Origin: an uncultured Clostridium sp.
GTDB taxonomy: Bacteria; Bacillota; Clostridia; TANB77; CAG-508
Assembly: GCA_947367845.1 (NCBI GenBank)
Contig: CANBES010000010.1
Span: 1-60,284, forward strand
Length of the DNA stretch: 60,284 nucleotides
Direction of reading: 5' to 3'
A program made the position numbers and the translations under genes. Under the pieces are notes generated by a model. It was not told the origin of the DNA, did not search any database, and saw only the letters and a list, made by a program, of their open reading frames with translations. Position 1 is the first letter of the stretch; every line of letters begins with the position of its first letter. This document shows positions 26,202-35,025 of this stretch, one piece after another.

Positions 26202-26474
26202 TTAGCAACAACATTTATTTTTTCTATCTTTTCTTCTGTTACAGAATATTAAGATTAGTGTTAAAATTAACAATAGTCCCAATATTACTGCAAGAACAAT
26301 GATAGCTGGTAATGCTGCAAGTATTGCTGCTGCAATTGCTGCACCTATTAATAGTCCAATGACTAAAGTAAATGCTGCAAGTAATATAACTGCTATAATT
26401 CCTAAGCAACTTCTTTTCTTTGGTTCTCTATCTTTTTTATTTTCATAGCAATAAATTGTTTCTTGTGGTTCCAT
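26202..26474 (-). CDS. Small two-helix membrane protein with Cys-rich tail
   Basis: No family recognised. The start ATG at 26474 follows GGAGGTGACTTAT. A charged N-terminus (MEPQETIYCYENKKDREPKK) precedes two long Ala/Leu/Ile-rich membrane stretches (about 24-45 and 47-75), then RRKDRKNKCCC. The terminal CCC recalls the CCCNN end of the lysozyme at 4464. Single gene with its own terminator. Confidence 0.7.
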   Translation of the reverse strand: MEPQETIYCYENKKDREPKKRSCLGIIAVILLAAFTLVIGLLIGAAIAAAILAALPAIIVLAVILGLLLILTLILIFCNRRKDRKNKCCC

Positions 26475-26596
26475 ATAAGTCACCTCCAATATAGCACCTT
26501 ACTTGATACTATATTATATATTATGACATTTTTTGTCTGTTTGTGACTTTTATTTTTTATCAGATTTTTTATTCTCCGCAAGAAAACTAAAATATT

Positions 26597-26658
26597 GATG
26601 TTTTTTTGCTCCGTCCCCAAATACATTGATGTTTTTTTGCTCCGTCCCCAAATACATC
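26597..26658 (-). repeat. Two tandem class A repeats at the porB stop codon
   Basis: Units at 26597-26626 and 26628-26658 read TGATGTATTTGGGGACGG on the minus strand. The porB TGA stop (26659-26657) lies in the first arm, as for ispA and the lysozyme. Confidence 0.85.
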
Positions 26659-27607
26659 ATTTATTTGTAATTTCTTCTAAGTCTAGAAGTTCTTGCCACC
26701 TAGCATCTACTTCTTTTTGGAATTCTTCTATCATCCACTCATTTCCTGGTTTAAACATATGTTTAAATCTCTTTTGTGGTCTTAAAAATTCTTCTACTGG
26801 TAGCTTTTTAGCTGGCTTGTAGTTGATTTTATATTTTCCATCTATTACTTCATATAAAGGCCAGTAGCATGTTTCAACTGCCAATTTATTAATTTGCATC
26901 AGCATATCTGTAGGATATCCCCAACCTCTTGGGCAAGGTGCCATTACGTTTAAGAATGCTGGACCTTCTGTGTATATTGCTTTTTCTGCTTTTTCGTATA
27001 AATCTTTAAAATTCATATATCCAACTGTTTGAGCAACATATGGAATATGATGTCCTACCATTATTTTCGCTAGGTCTTTTCTTGATTGCATTTTTCCAGG
27101 AATTACTGTTCCTGCTGGTGATGTTGTTGTGTCTGCAAATTTTGGTGTTGCTGATGAACGTTGTATTCCTGTGTTCATATATGCGCCATTGTCATAACAT
27201 ACATATACCATATCATGCCCACGTTCCATTGCTCCTGATAAACTTTGTAACCCAATGTCATATGTTCCACCGTCTCCACCAAATGCGATGAATTTTGTAT
27301 CTCCGTCTTTTGGTAATTTTCCTTGTTTTTTCATTGATTGATATGCTGCTTCTGCTCCTGATAGTGTTGCTCCTGCACATTCAAATGCTGTATGTATGAA
27401 TGAATCAGTCCAAGCTGTGTATGGATAGATAAATGTTGATACTTCCATACATCCAGTTGCTCCTGCTACTACTGCGTGGTCTTCTGGTTTTAGAGCTCTC
27501 ATTATCATTCTTGCTGCTGGTGGTGCTCCACATCCTGCACACATTCTATGTCCTGATGTAAATCTTGATGGTTTGTTTGCTACTACTTCTTTTAAATTAT
27601 AAGGCAT
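26657..27607 (-). CDS. porB: Pyruvate:ferredoxin oxidoreductase, beta subunit
   Basis: TPP-binding subunit. It shows the CAGCGAPPAARM motif, GATGCMEVSTFIYP, the TPP site GDGGTYDIGLQSLSGAMERG and DNGAYMNTGIQRSSATP. The 316-residue length matches the four-subunit enzymes. One base separates it from porA upstream. Oxidises pyruvate to acetyl-CoA and reduces ferredoxin in the cytoplasm. Related 2-oxoacid oxidoreductases cannot be fully excluded. Confidence 0.93.
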   Translation of the reverse strand: MPYNLKEVVANKPSRFTSGHRMCAGCGAPPAARMIMRALKPEDHAVVAGATGCMEVSTFIYPYTAWTDSFIHTAFECAGATLSGAEAAYQSMKKQGKLPKDGDTKFIAFGGDGGTYDIGLQSLSGAMERGHDMVYVCYDNGAYMNTGIQRSSATPKFADTTTSPAGTVIPGKMQSRKDLAKIMVGHHIPYVAQTVGYMNFKDLYEKAEKAIYTEGPAFLNVMAPCPRGWGYPTDMLMQINKLAVETCYWPLYEVIDGKYKINYKPAKKLPVEEFLRPQKRFKHMFKPGNEWMIEEFQKEVDARWQELLDLEEITNK

Positions 27608-27608
27608 G

Positions 27609-28799
27609 TTATTTAGCCTCCTTTCTTAGTCCGAAATAGCGGTAAGGATTTTCTACTTTTCCTGTTTTTGCAATTTCGCTTAAATCGTTGTAAACTCCTT
27701 CGATATCGTCTGCTTTTGTATCTCTTCCACCAATTCCATATACATAGTTTACTGCTGGTACGTATTTTTCATTTACATACATTGCAGATGTTACATCTTC
27801 AAATAATGCTCCACCTGCCGCATTTAATGAGTCTGCTTTGTCTAGTATTGCAACAGCTTTTAAGTGTGATAACACATTTGCTACTTCGTCTACTGGGAAT
27901 GGTCTAAATACACGAATTTTTAATAGTCCTGCTTTTATTCCTTGTTCTCTTAATTTGTCAACTACATATTTTGTAGTTCCTGCTGTTGAGTTCATACAAA
28001 CAATTGCAATTTCAGCATCATCTAATTTGTATTCTTCAAATAGCCCATACTTTCTACCTGTCATTTTTTCAAATTCTTCTGATACTTCTAAAATAACTTT
28101 TTTAGCATTTCTCATTGATTCTGCTTGTTGTGCTTTATGCTCAAATAAGTATGCTTGTAAGTCTAATGGACCTACCGCAATTGGTTCTTCTCTATTCAAT
28201 AAGTAATGTTCTGGTTGGTATTTTCCAACAAACTCTTTTACTTTTTCATCTTCTTCTAATTCTATATTTTCAATAGAGTGTGATGTTATAAATCCATCTT
28301 GGCATACCATTAATGGTAGCATAACGTCTTTATGCTCTGCTATTCTGTGTGCCATAAGTGTGTTGTCATATGCTTCTTGGTTGTTTTCTGAAAATAGCAT
28401 AATCCAACCTGCATCTCTTACCCCCATTGCATCTGAATGGTCGTTGTGAATGTTTAGTGGTCCTGATACTGCTCTGTTTACTAATGATAAAACGATTGGT
28501 AATCTTAAACTTGAAGCTATGTAAATCATTTCCCACATTAGTGATAGTCCATTTGCAGATGTTGCTGTCATTGCCCTTGCCCCTGCTGCTTGAGCTCCGA
28601 TACATGCTGACATTGCACTGTGTTCACTTTCAACTGCAACAAATTCTGTATCTACTGTTCCATTTGCTACAAATGTTGAAAAGTATTGTGGTATTTCTGT
28701 TGATGGAGTGATAGGAAATGCAGCTACTACGTCTGGATTGATTTGTTTCATTGCTATTGCTGCTGCTTCATTACCACTTAATCTTTCTCTTATACTCAT
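27609..28799 (-). CDS. porA: Pyruvate:ferredoxin oxidoreductase, alpha subunit
   Basis: It carries the family N-terminus SGNEAAAIAMKQINPDVVAAFPITPSTEIPQYF, the VESEHSAMSACIGAQAAGARAMTATSANGL segment and the C-terminal NYVYGIGGRDT. The length of 396 residues fits PorA. It is read between porD and porB in the operon porC-porD-porA-porB. Confidence 0.94.
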   Translation of the reverse strand: MSIRERLSGNEAAAIAMKQINPDVVAAFPITPSTEIPQYFSTFVANGTVDTEFVAVESEHSAMSACIGAQAAGARAMTATSANGLSLMWEMIYIASSLRLPIVLSLVNRAVSGPLNIHNDHSDAMGVRDAGWIMLFSENNQEAYDNTLMAHRIAEHKDVMLPLMVCQDGFITSHSIENIELEEDEKVKEFVGKYQPEHYLLNREEPIAVGPLDLQAYLFEHKAQQAESMRNAKKVILEVSEEFEKMTGRKYGLFEEYKLDDAEIAIVCMNSTAGTTKYVVDKLREQGIKAGLLKIRVFRPFPVDEVANVLSHLKAVAILDKADSLNAAGGALFEDVTSAMYVNEKYVPAVNYVYGIGGRDTKADDIEGVYNDLSEIAKTGKVENPYRYFGLRKEAK

Positions 28800-28882
28800 A
28801 ATTTTTCTTCCTTTCTAATTTTCTTTTTTGTTCTCTATTCCTGTCTTTATATACAAATTTTGATTTTAACACTGTTACAAAA

Positions 28883-29167
28883 TTATTTCATTTCGATTGC
28901 TCCAAATGGGCATACTTTTGCACAAACGCCACATCCTTTGCAATAATCATAATTGAAATCTTCTCTTTTACATTCTTTATTAACTGGAATTGCGTCATCT
29001 GGACAAACTGGGAAGCATAGTCCACATTGTTTACACTTTTCGCTTAAAAATATTGGTTTAATACTTCTCCAATCTCCTGTTTTGAATTCTCTAGCATTTC
29101 CAGCTTCATATATATCTCCACCTGGTGTCATTTTCTCCATTGGTGTGTTTGCATTTATAGTTGTCAT
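28883..29167 (-). CDS. porD: Pyruvate:ferredoxin oxidoreductase, delta (2[4Fe-4S]) subunit
   Basis: Two CxxCxxCxxxCP-type clusters (CKQCGLCFPVCP and CKGCGVCAKVCP) pass electrons from the alpha/beta core to ferredoxin. The protein has 94 residues. The start overlaps the porC stop by four bases. Confidence 0.95.
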   Translation of the reverse strand: MTTINANTPMEKMTPGGDIYEAGNAREFKTGDWRSIKPIFLSEKCKQCGLCFPVCPDDAIPVNKECKREDFNYDYCKGCGVCAKVCPFGAIEMK

Positions 29168-29742
29168 ATCTTTTTAACCTCCTTTAGTGCCATTTCTAAA
29201 GCTTTCATATTTCCTTCTATAACTTCAGGTTTTTTAGCAAATTTATGCTTGAATGAACCTTTCATATCTTCTAACAATTCTTCATCTGTCATAATTTTGC
29301 TAACCTTTACAATTGCTGCAAGCATTGGTGTGTTTGGAAAGTATTTTCCAAGTGCTTCTTCTGATATTTTTCTTGCATCTATTGTATATATTTCTCCTTT
29401 ATATCCTTTTAAAACATCTTTTAAATATTCTGCTGATTTTGTTGTATTAATTACAATTGCACCTGTCTCTTTTAATCCAGCTGTTACATCAACTGATTCT
29501 AAAAGTGTATCGTCTACAACTACTACGTAGTCTGGCTCATATATGTTGCTGTGAATTGTAATAGGATTACTGCTAATTCTGTTATAGGCTGTTATTGGCG
29601 CTCCCATCCTTTCTGGTCCGTATTCTGGGAAACCTTGGATGTATTTTCCTGTGTTGAATGCTGCGTCTGCTAGTAGTAATGATGCTGTTTTTGCTCCTTG
29701 ACCGCCTCTTCCATGCCATCTTATTTCTATTAAGTTATCCAT
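29164..29742 (-). CDS. porC: Pyruvate:ferredoxin oxidoreductase, gamma subunit
   Basis: The motif IRWHGRGGQGAKTASLLLADAAF and FPEYGPERMGAPITAYNRIS are diagnostic of the gamma subunit. It has 192 residues and is the first gene of the por operon, behind a consensus promoter at 29782-29810 and AAGGAGG. Confidence 0.95.
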   Translation of the reverse strand: MDNLIEIRWHGRGGQGAKTASLLLADAAFNTGKYIQGFPEYGPERMGAPITAYNRISSNPITIHSNIYEPDYVVVVDDTLLESVDVTAGLKETGAIVINTTKSAEYLKDVLKGYKGEIYTIDARKISEEALGKYFPNTPMLAAIVKVSKIMTDEELLEDMKGSFKHKFAKKPEVIEGNMKALEMALKEVKKI

Positions 29743-29781
29743 TATTTCTAATGCCTCCTTTTTATATTATTTTACGAGTTT

Positions 29782-29810
29782 AGTATATGACTATTTTTCT
29801 TTAATGTCAA
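29782..29810 (-). promoter_or_regulatory. Sigma-A-type promoter of porCDAB
   Basis: TTGACA, 17 bases, TATACT on the minus strand, about 40 bases before the porC start. Confidence 0.85.
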
Positions 29811-29859
29811 GCAAATTTTGTCATATCTGACCGCCGAGTAAATAAATAATACATTTCTA

Positions 29860-29888
29860 TTGCATTTTACATAAAATCAAGTTATAAT
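29860..29888 (+). promoter_or_regulatory. Sigma-A-type promoter of the second ROK gene
   Basis: TTGCAT, 17 bases, TATAAT, 29 bases before the start at 29918. Confidence 0.75.
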
Positions 29889-29917
29889 ACTTATATGTAA
29901 TATTGGAGGTAATATGT

Positions 29918-30739
29918 ATGCAACTAAATAATTTTTGTGGCATCGATATTGGTTGTACCAACATTAAAATGCTGGCTATAGTAGACAACATCCCTATACC
30001 CAAAACTGTCCCTTCAGGTGATAACCTTTCACGGGAACAACTAATTAACACTATTATTGATTTTTATAACTCTTTCAATTGTGACTTTTTAGGGCTTGGG
30101 ATTGCATTTTCTGGATATACTGCTGATTCTATAAAAGTTGAAGGTACTTCTCTTCCTTGTTTAAAGAACTTCTCAATCGAGGATTTAGCAGAATTGAATT
30201 GTAATAATATTAGGTTAATTAATGATTCTAATGCTACCACTCTTGCTGGAACTATTGAATATCCAAATTCTAAAGTTTTAGTTGGTATTACAAATGGAAC
30301 TGGAATTGGCTGCGGAGTTTGTATATCTGGTAATCTTTTTACTGGTAGTTCTGGCTATCTAGGAGAAATTTATGGAAATCTTATTGTAAATGAGAAAAAT
30401 TCTATTACAAAAATAGGACATCATTGCTCTGGGTCTAAAATATTAAAAAAATTGAATAACCTTCCAGATGATAATCAAAAAGAACTAATCAAACAAGCTT
30501 CAATACATTTGGGAATTTTACTAGTAAATATAATTCACTTATATAATCCTGATGTAATTTATTTTTCTGGTGGAGGATTTGCCTTTAGTAATTTTTTAGA
30601 TAATGCCATTGATTTCGCTAAGCAAAATGCTTATTCTCATTTTACAAAAGAATTAACATTTGCAAGGTCTAGTTATGAAAATTATGCAGGATGTATTGGT
30701 GCAATCAAACTAGTATCGCAAAAAATCGAGAGTCAGTAA
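29918..30739 (+). CDS. ROK-family protein, short form
   Basis: Sugar kinase fold: DIGCTNIKMLAIVD at the N-terminus, INDSNATTLAG and GTGIGCGVCISG in the middle, GEIYGNL near the usual GHM site, and YFSGGGF. The CxCGxxGC zinc motif is absent, so it may be a divergent kinase or a non-catalytic ROK. ATG at 29918 follows GGAGG (the TTG at 29903 overlaps the RBS and is rejected). It contains an in-frame CGG (30032) read without a shift. The stop lies inside its terminator hairpin. It converges on the HAD-GH3 pair, suggesting sugar use. Confidence 0.78.
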   Translation: MQLNNFCGIDIGCTNIKMLAIVDNIPIPKTVPSGDNLSREQLINTIIDFYNSFNCDFLGLGIAFSGYTADSIKVEGTSLPCLKNFSIEDLAELNCNNIRLINDSNATTLAGTIEYPNSKVLVGITNGTGIGCGVCISGNLFTGSSGYLGEIYGNLIVNEKNSITKIGHHCSGSKILKKLNNLPDDNQKELIKQASIHLGILLVNIIHLYNPDVIYFSGGGFAFSNFLDNAIDFAKQNAYSHFTKELTFARSSYENYAGCIGAIKLVSQKIESQ

Positions 30740-30753
30740 AAACTCTCGATTTT
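30722..30753. terminator. Terminator overlapping the end of the ROK gene
   Basis: AAAATCGAGAGT and ACTCTCGATTTT form a 12-bp stem, and the ROK stop codon lies in the loop. It can serve both convergent genes. Confidence 0.85.
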
Positions 30754-30758
30754 CTATT

Positions 30759-31565
30759 TTAAGCTTTTTCTAAAACTTTAGCCACTCCTTCCTCATCATT
30801 ACTATCTGTAATATAATTTGCCTTTTTCTTCACTTCTAATGTTGCATTTCCCATAGCTACTGAATTATCTGTTGTTTCAAACATTGATACATCATTTTCA
30901 CCATCACCTATAACTACAATTTCGTTTTTCTCTATATGTAAATATTGACACAGCTTTTTTATCGCGCTTCCTTTTGCCGCTCCTAAAGATGTTATATCAC
31001 AATAATAATGGTTACTAGGTTTTAAATTGATGTCTTTTAATCTTTTCGATTCATTTTCTATTTTCACTCCAAATAAATTATCTTTTAAATATTGTTTAAA
31101 TTCTATCATCTTTTCAATTTTTTTATTAGCCACTACACATTGAACTATTTTCTCTTTATTAATAATATTATAAATTTGTTCTTCTGTTTTAACATTGTCT
31201 TTTTCGTCTGGATAAAACATTTTATTCATAACTAATTCAAAATTATAATTAAAATTGATTTTATAATTATTTTTTTGTGAAAAATCAAAAATCTTATTTA
31301 CGGTATCTTTATTAAGTGGTGTGCTGTATATTTCTAGGTCTTTGTCTATATCATATACATCTGCTCCATTAGAAGAAATTATATATGGACTTGCACCTGA
31401 TAGTTCTTGATATTCTCGTGTAATAGTTCTTGACCTTCCTGAAGCCAAAATTACTTTTATTCCTTTTCTTATACATTCTTTTATTGCTTCTTTGGTATTT
31501 GTAGTAATTTCTCTTTTACTATTTAGTAAAGTACCATCAATATCTATAAAAATTGCCTTTATCAT
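30759..31565 (-). CDS. HAD-superfamily phosphatase, Cof type
   Basis: DIDGTLLNSKREI (motif I), ASGRSRT (motif II), KGSAIKKL and GDGENDVSMFE (motif IV) define a Cof/YidA-like sugar or FMN phosphatase of 268 residues. The start overlaps the GH3 stop by four bases, so the two are translationally coupled, and sugar phosphate is a plausible substrate. Confidence 0.88.
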   Translation of the reverse strand: MIKAIFIDIDGTLLNSKREITTNTKEAIKECIRKGIKVILASGRSRTITREYQELSGASPYIISSNGADVYDIDKDLEIYSTPLNKDTVNKIFDFSQKNNYKINFNYNFELVMNKMFYPDEKDNVKTEEQIYNIINKEKIVQCVVANKKIEKMIEFKQYLKDNLFGVKIENESKRLKDINLKPSNHYYCDITSLGAAKGSAIKKLCQYLHIEKNEIVVIGDGENDVSMFETTDNSVAMGNATLEVKKKANYITDSNDEEGVAKVLEKA

Positions 31566-33949
31566 TTTTCTACTCCTATATATCTTTTCAAAAATTCACA
31601 TTCTTCAAATTCTAAATTATTTTTTGCAATTTGTATTAATTGTTCAACCATTTCCTTGGTATATTTGCTACTTTTCTTTTCATAAAATTTCTTTAATGGT
31701 TTTTGCAAATCCATCATTACTTTTGTAGCTTTGTTTACATTTTGCTCCTTTAATAACTTATCCATCTTTACCATTTGATTTTCGTATATTGCTTTTCCTA
31801 CTTTTGTATCTTTTATTTGCTCTAATGTATTTTCTTCTGTTATATCTTGCAAATCTATGTCTCTTTTTGGAATTTTAGTTCTAAGTAGTTGTTCAAATTC
31901 AGCATCTGTCACTTTCTGAATATCTCCTTTTTTATACACTTCTGGATATTCCTTGCAGATATTTTTATCCTTTGATTTTATATTAATTTTTTGTTTTAAT
32001 ACAATATCTTCACTAGATTTACCAACTAAAATATTGTATTCTCCTTCTTCCATTGACCATTTTTTTATTTCAACATTATAGTATTTAAATGCTTCTTTTG
32101 GTAAAACAATATTTACTGTTTTCTCTTCTTCTGGCTCTAATTCCACTTTTTCAAAAGCTTTTAACTCTTTTGTTGGTTTAAAGATAGTTGGCTTCTCTTG
32201 TCCTATATAAATTTGCACAATTTCTTTTCCCTTTACATCACCAACATTTTTTATTGTAAAAGACAATTTAATGTTTCCGTCTTCTTCAACTTTGAAATTT
32301 GAATATTCAAACTTTGTATAACTTATTCCATATCCAAACGGATATAATACCTTAACTTTATTTGTATCATAATATCTATATCCCACAAATATTGATTCTT
32401 GGTGTTCTACACTTACTTCTGTTCCTGGATAGTTTTTATAACATGGTGTATCTTCTATTTTTAGTGGATATGTTTCTGCTAGTTTGCCACTTGGATTAGC
32501 CTTTCCGATTAAACAATTTACTATTGCTTTTGCTCCTGCTTCCCCACCTAAATATCCTGTAATGATTGCTTTTACATCATCTTTCCATGGCATTGTTATT
32601 GGTGAACCATTTGAAAGTGATACTACTATGTTTTTATTGTATTTACTTATTTCCTTTATTAACTTATTTTGATTTTGTGGCAAATTTAAAGTTGTTCTAT
32701 CCATTCCCTCTGACTCATAATTTTCAGTTAGTCCTGCAAAAATTATCACAATTTCATTTTCTTTAGCTATTTTTATAGCTTCTTTTCTTAATATTTCATC
32801 ATCTTCTGTTTCAATTCTTCCATATCCTTTTGCATAATTAATCTCAAAACCTTCTTCTACAAAACTGTCATATGCATTTTCTAATTGGTATGGATTGATT
32901 GTTGAACTTCCTGCTCCTTGATATCTTGGCTTTTTTGCCATATCACCAATTACTGCTATTTTTCTATTTTTTAGTGGTAATATGTTATTGTCATTTTTTA
33001 ATAATACCACCGCTTCTTCTGCCATTTCTAAAGCTATTTGATGATGTTGTTTTCTATCATAATCTTGTAATTGTTTACTTTCATTTACTTTAAAAGCTAT
33101 TTGTAATATCCTATCTATTATCTCATCTAAATAATTCTCTTCAATTTCACCACTTCTTACCGCTTCTACAATTTCTTTTTCACCTTCGCCTCTTCCTCCT
33201 GGCATTTCTAATTCATTTCCAGCTAAAAGACCTTTTACTCTATCATTATTTGCTCCCCAATCTGTGATAACAATCCCTTGAAAATTCCATTCTTTTTTTA
33301 AGATGTCTAATAGTTTTTTGTTTTCTGAACAATAAGTCCCATTTAACTTGTTATATGCACTCATAATTGAATACGGTTTTGCTTCTTTTACTATCATTTC
33401 AAATGCTTTTAGATAGATTTCTCTTAAAGTCCTTTCGTCAATTACTGAGTTTATTGTTCTTCTCCTATTTTCTTGATTATTAACGGCAAAATGTTTTACA
33501 CATGCTCCAACATTATTCTCTTGTAGTCCTTTTACATATTCTATTCCCATTATCCCAGTTAAATATGGATCTTCTGAAAAATACTCAAAATTTCTTCCAC
33601 ATAGTGGGCTTCTTTTTATATTAATTGCAGGTCCTAATACAATGCTCACTCCTTGATATATTGCTTCTTCTCCAAGTGCTTTTCCTAAATTATATGCCGC
33701 TTCCTTATTCCATGTGTTTGCTATTGTTGCTAATGCTGGAAAACAGGTTGATATTTCACTTTCATTAATTCCCAAATTATCTGCTTTAGATTTTTGAACT
33801 CTTAATCCATGTGGTCCGTCTGACATTGTTATTTCTGGTATGTTTAATCTTTCTATATCTTTGCTGTGCCAGTAATCTTTTCCTACACATAAACTTGCTT
33901 TTTCTTCAAGTGTCATTTTATTTATTAGTTCTTTATATTTCATATTCAT
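31562..33949 (-). CDS. GH3 beta-glucosidase
   Basis: Hydrolyses beta-glucosides, probably inside the cell since no signal peptide is present. The N-terminal TIM barrel shows SDGPHGLR, KHFAVNNQENRR and the nucleophile in VITDWGA (about residue 230). The second domain carries AGLTENYESEGMDR, and a fibronectin-III-like domain (FTIKNVGDVKGKEIVQIY) follows near 570-650. The length of 795 residues fits. The last 120 residues, with DLQDIT and a helical end, are common in Firmicute bglX-type enzymes. Confidence 0.93.
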   Translation of the reverse strand: MNMKYKELINKMTLEEKASLCVGKDYWHSKDIERLNIPEITMSDGPHGLRVQKSKADNLGINESEISTCFPALATIANTWNKEAAYNLGKALGEEAIYQGVSIVLGPAINIKRSPLCGRNFEYFSEDPYLTGIMGIEYVKGLQENNVGACVKHFAVNNQENRRRTINSVIDERTLREIYLKAFEMIVKEAKPYSIMSAYNKLNGTYCSENKKLLDILKKEWNFQGIVITDWGANNDRVKGLLAGNELEMPGGRGEGEKEIVEAVRSGEIEENYLDEIIDRILQIAFKVNESKQLQDYDRKQHHQIALEMAEEAVVLLKNDNNILPLKNRKIAVIGDMAKKPRYQGAGSSTINPYQLENAYDSFVEEGFEINYAKGYGRIETEDDEILRKEAIKIAKENEIVIIFAGLTENYESEGMDRTTLNLPQNQNKLIKEISKYNKNIVVSLSNGSPITMPWKDDVKAIITGYLGGEAGAKAIVNCLIGKANPSGKLAETYPLKIEDTPCYKNYPGTEVSVEHQESIFVGYRYYDTNKVKVLYPFGYGISYTKFEYSNFKVEEDGNIKLSFTIKNVGDVKGKEIVQIYIGQEKPTIFKPTKELKAFEKVELEPEEEKTVNIVLPKEAFKYYNVEIKKWSMEEGEYNILVGKSSEDIVLKQKINIKSKDKNICKEYPEVYKKGDIQKVTDAEFEQLLRTKIPKRDIDLQDITEENTLEQIKDTKVGKAIYENQMVKMDKLLKEQNVNKATKVMMDLQKPLKKFYEKKSSKYTKEMVEQLIQIAKNNLEFEECEFLKRYIGVEK

Positions 33950-34026
33950 TCTCCTTGTTTTTGTAAGTATTTTATATCATATTTAGGAATAAATTTCAAT
34001 AAAATGTATAAAATACGCCATCTCAC

Positions 34027-34055
34027 TTGACTTTATGTAAATAGTGGTGTACAAT
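34027..34055 (+). promoter_or_regulatory. Sigma-A-type promoter of the GT2 gene
   Basis: TTGACT, 17 bases, TACAAT, followed by a 70-base AT-rich leader with TAGGAGG before ATG 34125. Confidence 0.75.
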
Positions 34056-34124
34056 CTATTTTATAACATATTTTGAGAATTAAAAGCTTGTAAGTTTTTA
34101 ATCTTTATAATAGGAGGTAATTTT

Positions 34125-34988
34125 ATGTTATTTAGTATTATTGTTCCAATGTACAACTCTGCAAAATCTATTCGGAATTGTATAGATAGTATTTTATCCC
34201 AAACTTTTAGCGATTTTGAAATTATTATAATTAATGATGGTTCAACAGATGAAAGCCTTTGCATAATAGAAAAATATGCTCAAACTGATCCCAGAATCAA
34301 ACTTTATTCTTTCTCTAATAGTGGTGTTTCTATTTCTCGTCAAAGAGGAGTCACATTATCTTCTGGAGAATATATTTTATTTGTAGATTCTGATGACACT
34401 ATTAATCCAGAACTGTTGGAAAAGCTTTATTTCAATATTTGTCAATTAAGCTCTCCTGATATTATCAGATATCAGTGCAAACTGATTAATGATGTGCCTT
34501 ATAAAGATCATCAAAGATATAACTTTAATGATTCTTTATATATAGTTTATTCAGGAATTCAAACATTGAAAATGTGGTCTCTTTTTGGTAAAAAGTATGC
34601 TGTTTATTGGCTTTTCGCATTTAGGCGGTCTGTATTTTCTAACATTTTATATTTTCCAAATTTAAAATGTCATGAAGATATTGCTTTAATCCCTATTTTA
34701 ATTGCAAAATCTCAAAAAGTTGTAGGTATTGACTATATTGGATATAATTATACATATGATAATTCTACCAGTATAACAAATACGTCTGACGAACTTGCCG
34801 AAAGATCTAGAGCAATAGATTTTGTAAAAGCCTATAATTATGCAATAAAAAACATTCAAAATATTGATAATTTATCAATTTCAGATTTTGCTTTTTTTAT
34901 TGAAGATTATAATAGACGTCTTAGAGATAAATTCAATTCTTTATCTCCTACCTTAAGAGAAGAATTATATGAAATGTATAACATATAA
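34125..34988 (+). CDS. Family 2 glycosyltransferase
   Basis: Transfers a sugar from a nucleotide donor, possibly to surface glycans. GT-A features are VPMYNSAKSI, INDGSTDESL, the DSDD (DXD) motif in LFVDSDDTINPELL, and HEDIALIPIL near residue 185. The length of 287 residues is typical of the short soluble form. It carries two in-frame CGG codons (34173 and 34626) that must be read as sense codons, unlike the sites in ftsW or rsmB. Single gene with promoter and terminator. Confidence 0.88.
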   Translation: MLFSIIVPMYNSAKSIRNCIDSILSQTFSDFEIIIINDGSTDESLCIIEKYAQTDPRIKLYSFSNSGVSISRQRGVTLSSGEYILFVDSDDTINPELLEKLYFNICQLSSPDIIRYQCKLINDVPYKDHQRYNFNDSLYIVYSGIQTLKMWSLFGKKYAVYWLFAFRRSVFSNILYFPNLKCHEDIALIPILIAKSQKVVGIDYIGYNYTYDNSTSITNTSDELAERSRAIDFVKAYNYAIKNIQNIDNLSISDFAFFIEDYNRRLRDKFNSLSPTLREELYEMYNI

Positions 34989-34993
34989 AATTA

Positions 34994-35025
34994 CAAAAAG
35001 AAGCATAAACTAAATGCTTCTTTTT
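34994..35025. terminator. Bidirectional terminator between GT2 and the HipA-like gene
   Basis: AAAAAGAAGCA and TGCTTCTTTTT form an 11-bp stem with a 10-base loop. Confidence 0.9.

Noticed and set aside
48..28799. UGA read as a sense codon
   Set aside because: ispA, the lysozyme and porB end properly at UGA at normal family lengths, and tryptophan is encoded by UGG.
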